A stretch of 11,804 bases of DNA. Origin: Gammaproteobacteria bacterium (GTDB lineage Bacteria; Pseudomonadota; Gammaproteobacteria; Steroidobacterales; Woeseiaceae). Position numbers and translations under genes: made by a program. The stretch spans positions 1-11,804 of the forward strand of contig QNFK01000022.1 in NCBI GenBank assembly GCA_003645495.1, read 5' to 3'. The notes under the pieces are model-generated. The model worked only from the letters and a program-made list of their open reading frames with translations. It was not told the DNA's origin and did no database searches. Below, in pieces: positions 1-7,939 of the stretch (position 1 is its first letter; each line of letters starts with the position of its first letter).

Positions 1-759
1 AACATAGTATTGCAACGGCTCGCGCACGGAGAAGAACGTAAACTCAAACTCCTCGTCTCCGTCTGCCATCTCGACTCGCTGCCATTCTCCGTCAGCAAAA
101 CTGGCGTTTACCCACGCCTGGCCCGGAGCAAACCCGTGCATTGTGGCGCGTACCTGTACTGTACCGCCCAACCGAATACCGTCGTCACCCGGGATTACTT
201 CTATACTTTGTGGTGGCAGTAAACCCGGGAATGCCCAACCCAGCCAGAGATGCCTGACGCCATAGGCATAGTTACCCGGGCCGGCCAGTGCGAGAAAGAG
301 CAGACCCACAACAGCGATACTGGCAGCCGCCAACGCCAGCGTGAATTCTTTTTGCGCAACCTGTTTTTCCGGCGGATGTTCCTGTGCGACACGCAATGTG
401 TCCTCGGCGAGGAGCTCGCGCATCGGGTTACCGGTATCCTGCATCTCGACATAGGTCTCAACACGGCCGCGAAAAGCCGGTGTACGCATTTCGATTTCTG
501 CAGAAGCATCTGTTTCGAGATTTCGATTGGGTCGAACGATAAGCCAGTAGAAAAGCGCAGCCAAAGTGCCGATCAGAATCAGGCGGGCCATGATAATCTG
601 GCCATCCGGAAAGCCACTGCGAATGGCAATTGAGACGGCGACGATTGTGATAAATAGTGCGGTGATCGCCAACACGGCCGCACCGCGCGCCAGCAGGAGT
701 TGCTTCAGGCGCAGCCGGAATAAATTCAGGTAACGATCAAATTTCTCTGTGAAATTCAT
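1..759 (-). CDS. DUF4175-like membrane protein, N-terminal 253 residues (runs off window)
   Basis: The frame is open from the ATG at 759-757 to the window edge, so only the first 253 residues are seen and the C-terminus is missing. The ATG overlaps the stop of the upstream BatA-like gene as ATGA (759-756), which implies translational coupling; GGAA lies five bases before it. The protein has three hydrophobic segments at about residues 25-47, 56-75 and 139-160. A beta-rich, Ig/Fn3-like stretch follows from about residue 180, beginning with the pattern LLPPxxIxVxPGD. This layout (two N-terminal helices, a charged linker, a third helix, then extracytoplasmic Ig-like repeats) fits the large DUF4175-type membrane proteins that often accompany MoxR, DUF58 and DUF4159 genes. 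The family call rests on layout and context rather than a hallmark motif. The function is unknown; a structural or scaffold role in the envelope is inference. Confidence 0.8.
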   Translation of the reverse strand, partial: MNFTEKFDRYLNLFRLRLKQLLLARGAAVLAITALFITIVAVSIAIRSGFPDGQIIMARLILIGTLAALFYWLIVRPNRNLETDASAEIEMRTPAFRGRVETYVEMQDTGNPMRELLAEDTLRVAQEHPPEKQVAQKEFTLALAAASIAVVGLLFLALAGPGNYAYGVRHLWLGWAFPGLLPPQSIEVIPGDDGIRLGGTVQVRATMHGFAPGQAWVNASFADGEWQRVEMADGDEEFEFTFFSVREPLQYYV

Positions 760-2747
760 CCTTGTTCCGCTCGGCGTGGATTCAGGTAGGTATTACCGAG
801 TACTGACTCGCCAATGATCACCAGCGCGAGGAGCAGTAGCAACCAATGCCACAGTTCAGTCGGAACCGGTTCCTGGTCGGGCACCCGGCTACCTGCGACA
901 GCAACAGCGGGATCCTGCCCGGCTGTTGCGTCCTGCCAGCGATCGAGTACTTCCTGGGATATCGTCTGCAGATCCGACTCCAGCGCATCAATATTGACGG
1001 CAATGCTTACCTCTTTCTCAGTAGTGTAGACCGTGTAAAAGCCTGGTTTATTCAATTTTATTTGCTGCTCGCGGGTCGTATCGGCAAGCGACAGCACACG
1101 ATTGCCGTCCGGGTCTACTACCTGGCCCGAAACGCTGCCAACCTGCGCCAGCGATAATGTGTCGCCGGCGGTATGCATTTTCGAAATATCATGCGTTCCT
1201 GACAGGTAGCGAGCTGTTTCAATAATGAAACTCACGAACACCGGGTGCACCGGAAAATCGTTCCAGCGATTGTTAAGGCCACCGAGAACCAGCAGCAATC
1301 GGCCTTCTCCAAAACGTCGTTCGATCAGGAATGGCTCGTTATTCTCCAGTCGAATGAGGACCTTATCGCCGTCAAGCACCTCCACCGGCATGCTGCGGGA
1401 TACGTTGACGTTATGCCATCCCTCCGTCTGCGACAAGAGCGGATGCCCGCTATCAACCTGTCCGACAGACAAAAACTGGTTGCCATCAATATCAACATTG
1501 GTCGGGCTGTGACGATGGCCGCTAACAGGAAGCGTCTCAAGTTCGAACGCGCGCTGACCTGCAAACGCGAGCACGCTACCGCCACCCTGGAGGAAATCAA
1601 TCAGCGCCGCACTGAGTTCTGCATCAACTGAACTGATGTCATCGACAACCGCCCATGTATATCTGGACAAAACACGCAAATCGAATTGTCCCGCCACTAA
1701 TGTCTGGACTACAAAAGCGTCACCAGACGCCGACTCCAGCGCGGCTGACAAATAGGTAACCGGCAATCCTTCGCTGGCGTAAGTTATTAACGGCACCTCG
1801 ATCGGCGGCGTTTTTTCAATAATGTGAAAACGTTCGTTGTCAGCCTGCAGGTCATCATCGGTAATAATTCTTATCGCAAGCTGGTTGTCACCTTCGGCAT
1901 ATTCCGGCTTCGCAAATTGTATGACCTGCGGGCCTGTCACGCTAAGGCCGCGCGACTCGATGACTGCACCATTCAGCACCAACTCGACGTCTGCGACCCT
2001 TTCACGGTCACCATATCCTGACAAGGCGACATCCAGCCCTGTGGCCGTTTCCCGCACGTATTCCACCGACCAGTTGAACGGTGTGCCAGTACCAACGACA
2101 TACGGAATGAGCTCCGGGATTCTCGATGACACCAGGTCAGAAAAACGCACGGGCATCGCGCTGGCCTGAAAATCGCTAATGACATGCAGGGTGACAGGTG
2201 CTGGCAACGATTCGGCAAGACGATCTACCGACTTCATCATGTCTCCAAGATCCAGATGCAATGCGCTGACTGAAAGAGTGGACAGGGCCGCACGATGTGC
2301 CTGTTTTTCACCGCTCAAATCACTGGCCAGATGCAAACTACCGTCTGCGGAGAGAACTTGTAACAAGGCATCGTTCGGTACTGCATCAATTGCACGCCGC
2401 GCCGCGCCTATCGCCTGGGAAAAAACGCCGGCCCGGCTCATGGATACAGATGTATCCACCAGGATGAGATGCGTGCCGGATACCTCACCCGCGAGAACGC
2501 CCGGTGAGTGATAAAAAACCGGCTTGGCAAACGCCAGCACCAGTAGTACGAGCAAAGCAACACGCAACGCCAGCAGAACAAAGTATTTGAGCTTTTTTTG
2601 CAGATGAACCTGCTGCTCTGACGATTCCAGCAACATTGCCGAACTGAACGGTTGTCTTACCGAACTTTGGGTCTTCAGGCGATGCAGCCAGAACGGCAAG
2701 CCGATCGCCAGCGCACCCAACAGGAACAATGGAGCTAGCAAAGCCAC
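756..2747 (-). CDS. BatA-like membrane protein with VWA domain
   Basis: This 663-residue protein begins with the BatA/aerotolerance N-terminal layout: a helix at residues 1-21 (ALLAPLFLLGALAIGLPFWL), a basic linker with RQPFSS, and a second helix at about 55-75. A VWA domain follows with a MIDAS-like DTSVS (D98, S100, S102) and a later ISDF at about 190-193. The middle (about 310-500) resembles the glutamine-amidotransferase-like fold of these proteins, with no evident catalytic Cys. A C-terminal helix lies at about 632-650. The start is GTG at 2747, two bases after the DUF58 stop, with GGAAG five bases upstream; no better ATG exists. Proteins of this kind are metal-binding, membrane-anchored partners of MoxR ATPases. 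The large VWA part is probably periplasmic. It belongs to the MoxR-DUF58-BatA core; its substrate is unknown. Confidence 0.9.
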   Translation of the reverse strand: MALLAPLFLLGALAIGLPFWLHRLKTQSSVRQPFSSAMLLESSEQQVHLQKKLKYFVLLALRVALLVLLVLAFAKPVFYHSPGVLAGEVSGTHLILVDTSVSMSRAGVFSQAIGAARRAIDAVPNDALLQVLSADGSLHLASDLSGEKQAHRAALSTLSVSALHLDLGDMMKSVDRLAESLPAPVTLHVISDFQASAMPVRFSDLVSSRIPELIPYVVGTGTPFNWSVEYVRETATGLDVALSGYGDRERVADVELVLNGAVIESRGLSVTGPQVIQFAKPEYAEGDNQLAIRIITDDDLQADNERFHIIEKTPPIEVPLITYASEGLPVTYLSAALESASGDAFVVQTLVAGQFDLRVLSRYTWAVVDDISSVDAELSAALIDFLQGGGSVLAFAGQRAFELETLPVSGHRHSPTNVDIDGNQFLSVGQVDSGHPLLSQTEGWHNVNVSRSMPVEVLDGDKVLIRLENNEPFLIERRFGEGRLLLVLGGLNNRWNDFPVHPVFVSFIIETARYLSGTHDISKMHTAGDTLSLAQVGSVSGQVVDPDGNRVLSLADTTREQQIKLNKPGFYTVYTTEKEVSIAVNIDALESDLQTISQEVLDRWQDATAGQDPAVAVAGSRVPDQEPVPTELWHWLLLLLALVIIGESVLGNTYLNPRRAEQG

Positions 2748-2749
2748 CG

Positions 2750-3664
2750 CTACTTCCGCCGCTGCCGAAAAAGCAGGTAATTACGCAACGCCTGGTCCAG
2801 CGAATCACTGGTGTTAACCAGCACATGATCTGCGCCAATGCTCATTGCTGCTTTCTGTAATGCATCGATGTGGTCACGGATGCGTTGTGGATAGGCTTCG
2901 CGCATGAATTGTGGCGCAACTTCGATCGCCTCGCCGGTTTCGAGATCTTCGAGCAATACATTGCTATCGAACTCCGGATCGAGCTCCTGCTGGTCGAGAA
3001 CCTGGAAGAGCACGACATCCTGACCCTGCCACGCGAGTGGACTGACACTGGCAAGCAAAGTTTCCGTATCGCAATAGAAATCAGATATGACAGCAACCAA
3101 CCCGCGTCTCGATATCTGTTCCGAAAACTTTTGAAACGGCTTGTCGAATTTCGTACCAGTCGTCGCCTCAGCACCGTCGATGCAGTGCAAAACACCTTGC
3201 AGCTTTCCGGCTCGTGAAGAGGGTGGGCGATAATCTCTGACCTCCTCGTCAAAGATCATGCAACCAACGGCATCGTGTTGTCGTGCCGCCAGAAACGCCA
3301 GGCTGGCAGCGAGGAATTTTCCATAGCGTAATTTACTGACTGGCGGCCCACCGAATCCCATCGACGCGCTGGTATCCAGCAATATCATCAGGTGTGAGTT
3401 TGTGTCGCCAAGGAAACGCTTGATGTACATGCGTTCGGTGCGCGCAAAAACATTCCAGTCGATAAAACGGGGATCATCGCCCTCGTTATAGGCTCGATAC
3501 TCAGCGAATTCCTGGCTGAAACCAAACGCTGGTGATCGATGCAGTCCGATCATGACACCCTCAACAACGGAACGCGCCACAAGGTCAAGATTCTTCAGGC
3601 CTGCAAGCACCTTGGGATGTAACAGGTCCCTTGCTGTGGAACGATTGGTTTGTAGCGCAGACAT
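2750..3664 (-). CDS. DUF58 family protein with VWA-like domain
   Basis: This is a 304-residue protein without a signal peptide or membrane helix, so it is probably cytosolic. The DUF58 signature is clear at residues 48-84, with the run EYRAYNEGDDPRFIDWNVFAR followed by YIKRF. A VWA fold follows, with a MIDAS motif DTSAS (D97, S99, S101) and ISDF at about 193-196. The length is normal for the family. DUF58 proteins are almost always encoded next to MoxR ATPases and are thought to be their adaptors or substrates. Here the ATG follows the MoxR stop after three bases and has no strong Shine-Dalgarno sequence, so translation is likely coupled to moxR. The next gene starts two bases after its stop. 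The family call is firm; the biochemical role in this organism is unknown. Confidence 0.95.
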   Translation of the reverse strand: MSALQTNRSTARDLLHPKVLAGLKNLDLVARSVVEGVMIGLHRSPAFGFSQEFAEYRAYNEGDDPRFIDWNVFARTERMYIKRFLGDTNSHLMILLDTSASMGFGGPPVSKLRYGKFLAASLAFLAARQHDAVGCMIFDEEVRDYRPPSSRAGKLQGVLHCIDGAEATTGTKFDKPFQKFSEQISRRGLVAVISDFYCDTETLLASVSPLAWQGQDVVLFQVLDQQELDPEFDSNVLLEDLETGEAIEVAPQFMREAYPQRIRDHIDALQKAAMSIGADHVLVNTSDSLDQALRNYLLFRQRRK

Positions 3665-3667
3665 ATT

Positions 3668-4687
3668 TTAGCCGTCGACTTTTTCGAGCATCGCCAGCAA
3701 CACATCATCGACGGTCATCTTGTCAGACTCGGCAAAATAGTTGCACAGTACTCTGTGTCGCAGGACGGGAAGTGCCATGTTACGCACGTCCTCCCGGGTT
3801 ACGTGATAACGACCGGCCAGTAATGCACTGGCTTTTGCCGCAAGGTTTAAGAACATGGTAGCGCGTACGCTGGCGCCGAAATTGACATAGCGTTTGACGA
3901 CGTCGGGTGCGTTGTCATCACCCGGGCGGGTCGCCCGCACCAGGTCGACCGCATAGCGATTTACCGATTCCGCAACCGGCACCTGGCGCACTAACCACTG
4001 AAATTTGACGATCTCCTCAGCGTTGGTACATGGCGAGACCGCTGGAATGTCGACTCGTGTGGTAAACCGATCAATGACCGCGAGCTCATCATCTTCACTG
4101 AGGTAATCGAGCAACACGTTGAACAGAAAGCGGTCCAGTTGCGCCTCTGGCAACGGATAAGTGCCCTCCAGCTCAATTGGATTTTGCGTCGCCAACACGA
4201 AAAATGGCGGTTCGAGTACATGATTTTCACCACGCACAGTAACGGTACGTTCCTGCATAGCTTCAAGCAGGGCCGCCTGCGTTTTTGGTGGCGTTCTGTT
4301 TATTTCATCTGCCAGCAAAACGTTAGTAAAAACAGGCCCTTTCACAAACGTCCATGACCGATGACCGGTTGCCGAGTCTTCTTCGATGATGTCCGTACCA
4401 GTCACATCGGTCGGCATCAGGTCGGGTGTGAACTGGATGCGCTTGAAGGTAAGGCCCAGCGCATCTGCCAGTGTTTGCACCAGCAGCGTTTTAGCGGTAC
4501 CCGGCATTCCGGTGATCAGGCAATGTCCGCCCACAAGCAGTGTTATGAGCAAATGCTCAACGACATCTGCCTGGCCGATAATGACCTTGCCAACCTCTGT
4601 GCGCAGCGCACTCGTCGCCTTCTGAAAATTACCGATGAGATCGCGCACTTCATCAGTCTCAAAAACGTCTTCCTTTTTTGTCGCCAT
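3668..4687 (-). CDS. MoxR family AAA+ ATPase
   Basis: This 339-residue protein carries a full set of AAA+ motifs: Walker A GMPGTAKT (60-67), Walker B VLLADEINR (123-131), sensor 1 ATQNP (166-170), the arginine-finger segment AQLDRF (182-187), and a sensor 2 segment GASVRA (271-276) where most MoxR proteins have GASPRA. The intervening NRTPPKTQAALLEAM and EGTYPLPEAQ are MoxR hallmarks. It has no signal peptide and is cytosolic. MoxR ATPases form oligomeric rings that remodel or activate partner proteins, often VWA proteins, using ATP. The DUF58 and BatA-like genes directly downstream are the usual partners. The gap to the preceding TPR gene is 26 bp, the widest inside the operon, with only a weak ribosome-binding site. 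I cannot assign a MoxR subfamily from sequence alone. Confidence 0.97.
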   Translation of the reverse strand: MATKKEDVFETDEVRDLIGNFQKATSALRTEVGKVIIGQADVVEHLLITLLVGGHCLITGMPGTAKTLLVQTLADALGLTFKRIQFTPDLMPTDVTGTDIIEEDSATGHRSWTFVKGPVFTNVLLADEINRTPPKTQAALLEAMQERTVTVRGENHVLEPPFFVLATQNPIELEGTYPLPEAQLDRFLFNVLLDYLSEDDELAVIDRFTTRVDIPAVSPCTNAEEIVKFQWLVRQVPVAESVNRYAVDLVRATRPGDDNAPDVVKRYVNFGASVRATMFLNLAAKASALLAGRYHVTREDVRNMALPVLRHRVLCNYFAESDKMTVDDVLLAMLEKVDG

Positions 4688-4713
4688 ATTTTTATCCGTC
4701 TTTTACATTCATA

Positions 4714-7035
4714 TTAATTAGTTGCATCTACCTGCATCACTTCCAGCAACAAGCGCTGCGCCGGCCTGTAATTGGGTGCCACATCCAGCGCCTGAAGAAG
4801 ATGATTCTGTGTCCGGCTCTTATCGCCGAGATCATGGTGCGCGGTCGCAAGACGATAATGTGCAACCGCCTTGTCATGTGGATCAAGCGCCAGTGCCACC
4901 GTAAATTCCTGCAATGCCTCCTCCGCCCGGCCCCTGACCAGCAACAACTCGCCAAGCATGCCATGCAAATCCTCATCGAACGGATCAACGAGGTTGCTAC
5001 TCATTAAGACAGCGATCGCGTCGTCCGTTCGCTCATCCTCCCTGAACCGGCGCCCGAGTTCTTTAAGGGAGTCCGGGTCATAACCACCATTTCGCCAGAA
5101 GTTCTCCAGCGCTGCGGTTGCTGCGTCGGCGTTCCCCAATTCGTCTTCAGCGAGTGAAAGTGCCAGGTACGGACTATCCGGTTCGGTATACACAGGCAAC
5201 AGCTCAAGCAGACGATTTGCCGATTCAATCGTTCCCTGCCAGTCAGCGGCATCGATAAGCTGTGATATTTCGATTTGCGTTTCGTGCCACTCCTCCAGAT
5301 TGTCCAGAATTACGCCATGCTCTGTCGCTACGAATGCCGCAAACTCGCGGTCAAATTGTGCGGGCGAAATTTCCAGAACTAACTCAATTGCTTCCGGTGT
5401 CTGCAAGCCATCCTTGTATGCATACAAAAGTTCGCTCAGTTTTTTCTCGCCATAGCGCTGGTCAATGAACTGGCAAACCAGCCCCGCCTGCATATAGGAA
5501 ACGATAACCTGCTCATCGTATGTCGGTCGCACGAAACCTTCATCAAGTCCCGCGATTGGCAAGAAGCGATCGTCCTTCATCGCGTTGTAAACGGACATCG
5601 GAATGCGCACACCCGGGTTTGGTCCGCTGCGCCATTCCTCGAAAACGGAGACACCCTCGCTGAACCAGCGTGGTACCAGGTGGTCAGATGCTTCCAGCGT
5701 AAAGACATGCGCCATTTCATGCCACAACGTCGTACCCCACTGAAAATGCTCTGCTGGTCGCGCCGTTGGTGAATCCATTGCGACAACATAGCCAAAAGTT
5801 GCGCCAAGAATACCGATGCCCGGCATCCCGGCGGTGCGCACAGCGAAGTCTTCGTGGTCCGGGTACATTTCTATAACAACGCCTTCACTTAACTCAAAAT
5901 TATAGCGCCTCGTGAACTCGTCGATGCTGTCCCGCGTCAGCTTGATCGCATACGGCGCTATCACGTCCGCCTCATCCTTGTGCAGACGCAGGGTAATCGG
6001 CACCTCGCCACTGTCAGCCGCTAATTGCGGATCGGTGATCAGGCGAAAATTCGTGAAGGAATCCAGCAGGCGTAAGGTATTGACCGCTATCGGACTGAAT
6101 GGATCAACCTCATGCGCTGTTTCCAGGTGTTTTCTTGCTCGAGTCATTTGATTATCGCGTAGCAGGTTCACGCCGAGCTCTTCATGGGCTGAGGCCAGGC
6201 CAGGCTCTATGTCGACGGCCTTCTGGTACATATCGATCGCATCACGATAACGACGTGTAATGACATAGAAGTGCGCGGGAACAGCGTAAATGTCGCCGAA
6301 GTGCGGGTTGTACTCCAGTGACAGCGTAGTCCAGCGACTTTCACTCTTGTTTTGCAGAAGATCTGCTGCGGCACGCAAGGCGTAAAGCTGAAGCGGTGGC
6401 CAGTCATGCCGGTTGATTATTTCCTCGGCCGTTGCCATCGCAGCCAGCGCTTCTGCTTGATTGCTGTTCTCCAGCGCAACCCGTGCTACCAGGAGCCAGG
6501 CGCCAACGCGTACACCATCGTCTATGGTCGCATCGGACAAAAGCGGTTCCAGAAGAATATTGGCGGCATCGTCAAAGCCGCCTGCCAATACACGTGCTGC
6601 GCCAAGTTTGGCAAATGCATGATTCGGCTCCAGCGCCAGGCCCTCGCTGTAAAGGTCCATCGCCTCACCGTCCTGGTGAGAATCAGCGTACAGATCACCC
6701 CAGCGCGTTCGCGTACCGACGTCATCCGGTGTCTCGCGCATTGCCTGTTGAAACCAGCGGTTTGCCTGCTGCAGATCATTGAGCGCCCAGGCGGACTCTG
6801 CCTTGATGGCAGCGGTCGTATTGCTCGCCAGAATTTCTCTGTAACACTCTGTGGATTCCTGAATGAGACCACGCCAGTACTGCTGATCACACTGGTGTAA
6901 TTGTGGATCGTCTATGGCCCCATAGTGAATGTCGCGCGCGTTCGCGGCAGATTGCGCGAACAAGTAAATAAGCATCGCAACCAGGATAGCAGCAGATGGA
7001 ATTTTGTGGTGAGCGACCTCGCGACTAATTCTCAC
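4714..7035 (-). CDS. Exported TPR protein with gluzincin (peptidase MA-like) metalloprotease domain
   Basis: I choose the GTG at 7035, giving 773 residues. It overlaps the previous stop by 11 bp and has GGGGAG seven bases upstream; an ATG at 7122 would add 29 very basic residues and a 98 bp overlap. The N-terminus has a hydrophobic segment at about 12-30 ending in ANA, consistent with a signal peptide or anchor. TPR-like helical repeats fill about 80-310. A metallopeptidase domain follows, with HEMAH at 439-443 and a downstream WFSEG whose Glu460 is placed to be the third zinc ligand, as in Peptidase_MA-like/DUF1570 gluzincins. More TPR repeats lie at about 610-770. Catalytic residues look intact, so it may cleave or bind peptides in the periplasm, with the TPRs holding partners. 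Substrates are unknown. The position between the caspase-like gene and moxR ties it to the same system. Confidence 0.9.
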   Translation of the reverse strand: MRISREVAHHKIPSAAILVAMLIYLFAQSAANARDIHYGAIDDPQLHQCDQQYWRGLIQESTECYREILASNTTAAIKAESAWALNDLQQANRWFQQAMRETPDDVGTRTRWGDLYADSHQDGEAMDLYSEGLALEPNHAFAKLGAARVLAGGFDDAANILLEPLLSDATIDDGVRVGAWLLVARVALENSNQAEALAAMATAEEIINRHDWPPLQLYALRAAADLLQNKSESRWTTLSLEYNPHFGDIYAVPAHFYVITRRYRDAIDMYQKAVDIEPGLASAHEELGVNLLRDNQMTRARKHLETAHEVDPFSPIAVNTLRLLDSFTNFRLITDPQLAADSGEVPITLRLHKDEADVIAPYAIKLTRDSIDEFTRRYNFELSEGVVIEMYPDHEDFAVRTAGMPGIGILGATFGYVVAMDSPTARPAEHFQWGTTLWHEMAHVFTLEASDHLVPRWFSEGVSVFEEWRSGPNPGVRIPMSVYNAMKDDRFLPIAGLDEGFVRPTYDEQVIVSYMQAGLVCQFIDQRYGEKKLSELLYAYKDGLQTPEAIELVLEISPAQFDREFAAFVATEHGVILDNLEEWHETQIEISQLIDAADWQGTIESANRLLELLPVYTEPDSPYLALSLAEDELGNADAATAALENFWRNGGYDPDSLKELGRRFREDERTDDAIAVLMSSNLVDPFDEDLHGMLGELLLVRGRAEEALQEFTVALALDPHDKAVAHYRLATAHHDLGDKSRTQNHLLQALDVAPNYRPAQRLLLEVMQVDATN

Positions 7036-7939
7036 GGCCCAGCTCCCCTTCACGCGCCTCGATTTCGTTCTCTGTCTGCGCCAGTTCCAGTAACTTTTGT
7101 AACAGCGTCTCCTGGTAATCACCTGCAGACATAGCGTCGCGAGACAGACGCAACTCGTCTAACTGACCGTTTAAAGCTTCACGACGTGCGATAAGCTCAG
7201 CCAGCACATCATCATCCCTGTCCGGGCGGCTGGCACCGAGCCGTGCCAGGCTGAATCGATCAGTACGATCACCCTCTATACGTGAGTGTTCGGTTGCCAA
7301 TTGACCGTTACGCTCAAAATAATCGTCGACTTGCCTTTCAGCGAAACGATAAGCCTCGCCTGCAGAGATGACCTGGTTCTTGTCCAGATCAGCACCGGGA
7401 TCGCCGAGTGCTGCTGCGAAGTAATTGCCAAACTTTGTGGCATGACGCTCAGCGCCACTACGTGTTGCGAGAATGAGCATGCGCTCATCATTCATTAGTG
7501 CATCTGCGAGCGCGCCGCTGGCGCTACTGGTATTCACAACCAGCTGGTTACCGCCCGGCAGCTCACTTAAAGCTTGTGCAAGATCGTCACCGGTCAGGTC
7601 CGGACCAGCAATGTTAAATTTGTATTCGTAATCGTCATAACTTCCGTGGCCGATAAGATAGACCGCCAGTCGATCGCTCGCAGTAATTTGTGTGCCCAGC
7701 GTCGTGAAGTGGTCGAGTACATCTTCGCGCGTCACTGATCTCGCCGGAAAAACATAGACCCGATTATCAGTCGTCAGTGTTTTAGACGCTTCGGTAACGG
7801 CGGCAACCTGTGTAGCGAATTGTTCGGCGTACACCCCGTCGCCGGCGAGTCCTTCGATGACGACGACATAGAGTTCCGCCTTGCTAATTGCAGGCAGCAA
7901 CACCGACATCAGTCCGCAAAGAATTAGTAAGGGTTTCAA
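7025..7939 (-). CDS. Exported caspase/C13-like protein lacking the catalytic Cys
   Basis: I choose the TTG at 7939: it overlaps the upstream stop as TTGA, has GGAG six bases upstream, and yields a clean signal peptide (MKPLLILCGLMSVLLPAISKA). This gives 304 residues; an ATG at 7969 would add ten residues. The mature part has a caspase/legumain-like fold: strand VYVFPA, then LAVYLIGHG with the expected catalytic His98, then a strand ending VVNTSSASG. In active relatives the equivalent position is Cys, as in ACxSG; here it is Ser139. Later come ATRSGAER and an EF-hand-like loop DLDKNQVISAGE (184-195), a pattern seen in secreted caspase-like proteins. The C-terminal 55 residues are charged and helical, probably coiled coil. 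It may be a pseudo-protease or a scaffold; whether Ser can serve as nucleophile is unknown. The family call is from motifs, not from a search. Confidence 0.82.
   Translation of the reverse strand: MKPLLILCGLMSVLLPAISKAELYVVVIEGLAGDGVYAEQFATQVAAVTEASKTLTTDNRVYVFPARSVTREDVLDHFTTLGTQITASDRLAVYLIGHGSYDDYEYKFNIAGPDLTGDDLAQALSELPGGNQLVVNTSSASGALADALMNDERMLILATRSGAERHATKFGNYFAAALGDPGADLDKNQVISAGEAYRFAERQVDDYFERNGQLATEHSRIEGDRTDRFSLARLGASRPDRDDDVLAELIARREALNGQLDELRLSRDAMSAGDYQETLLQKLLELAQTENEIEAREGELGREN

Noticed and set aside
4688..4713. Possible terminator or promoter between the TPR gene and moxR
   Set aside because: The 26 bp are AT-rich but hold no inverted repeat and no convincing -35/-10 pair.
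6352..6900. 182-codon plus-strand open frame
   Set aside because: It is antisense to the TPR region of the metallopeptidase gene, has no recognisable features and no convincing ribosome-binding site.
7036..7122. ATG start at 7122 for the TPR-metallopeptidase gene
   Set aside because: It would need a 98 bp overlap with the caspase-like gene and add a very basic 29-residue stretch before the signal-like segment; the GTG at 7035 has a strong Shine-Dalgarno sequence and an 11 bp overlap.
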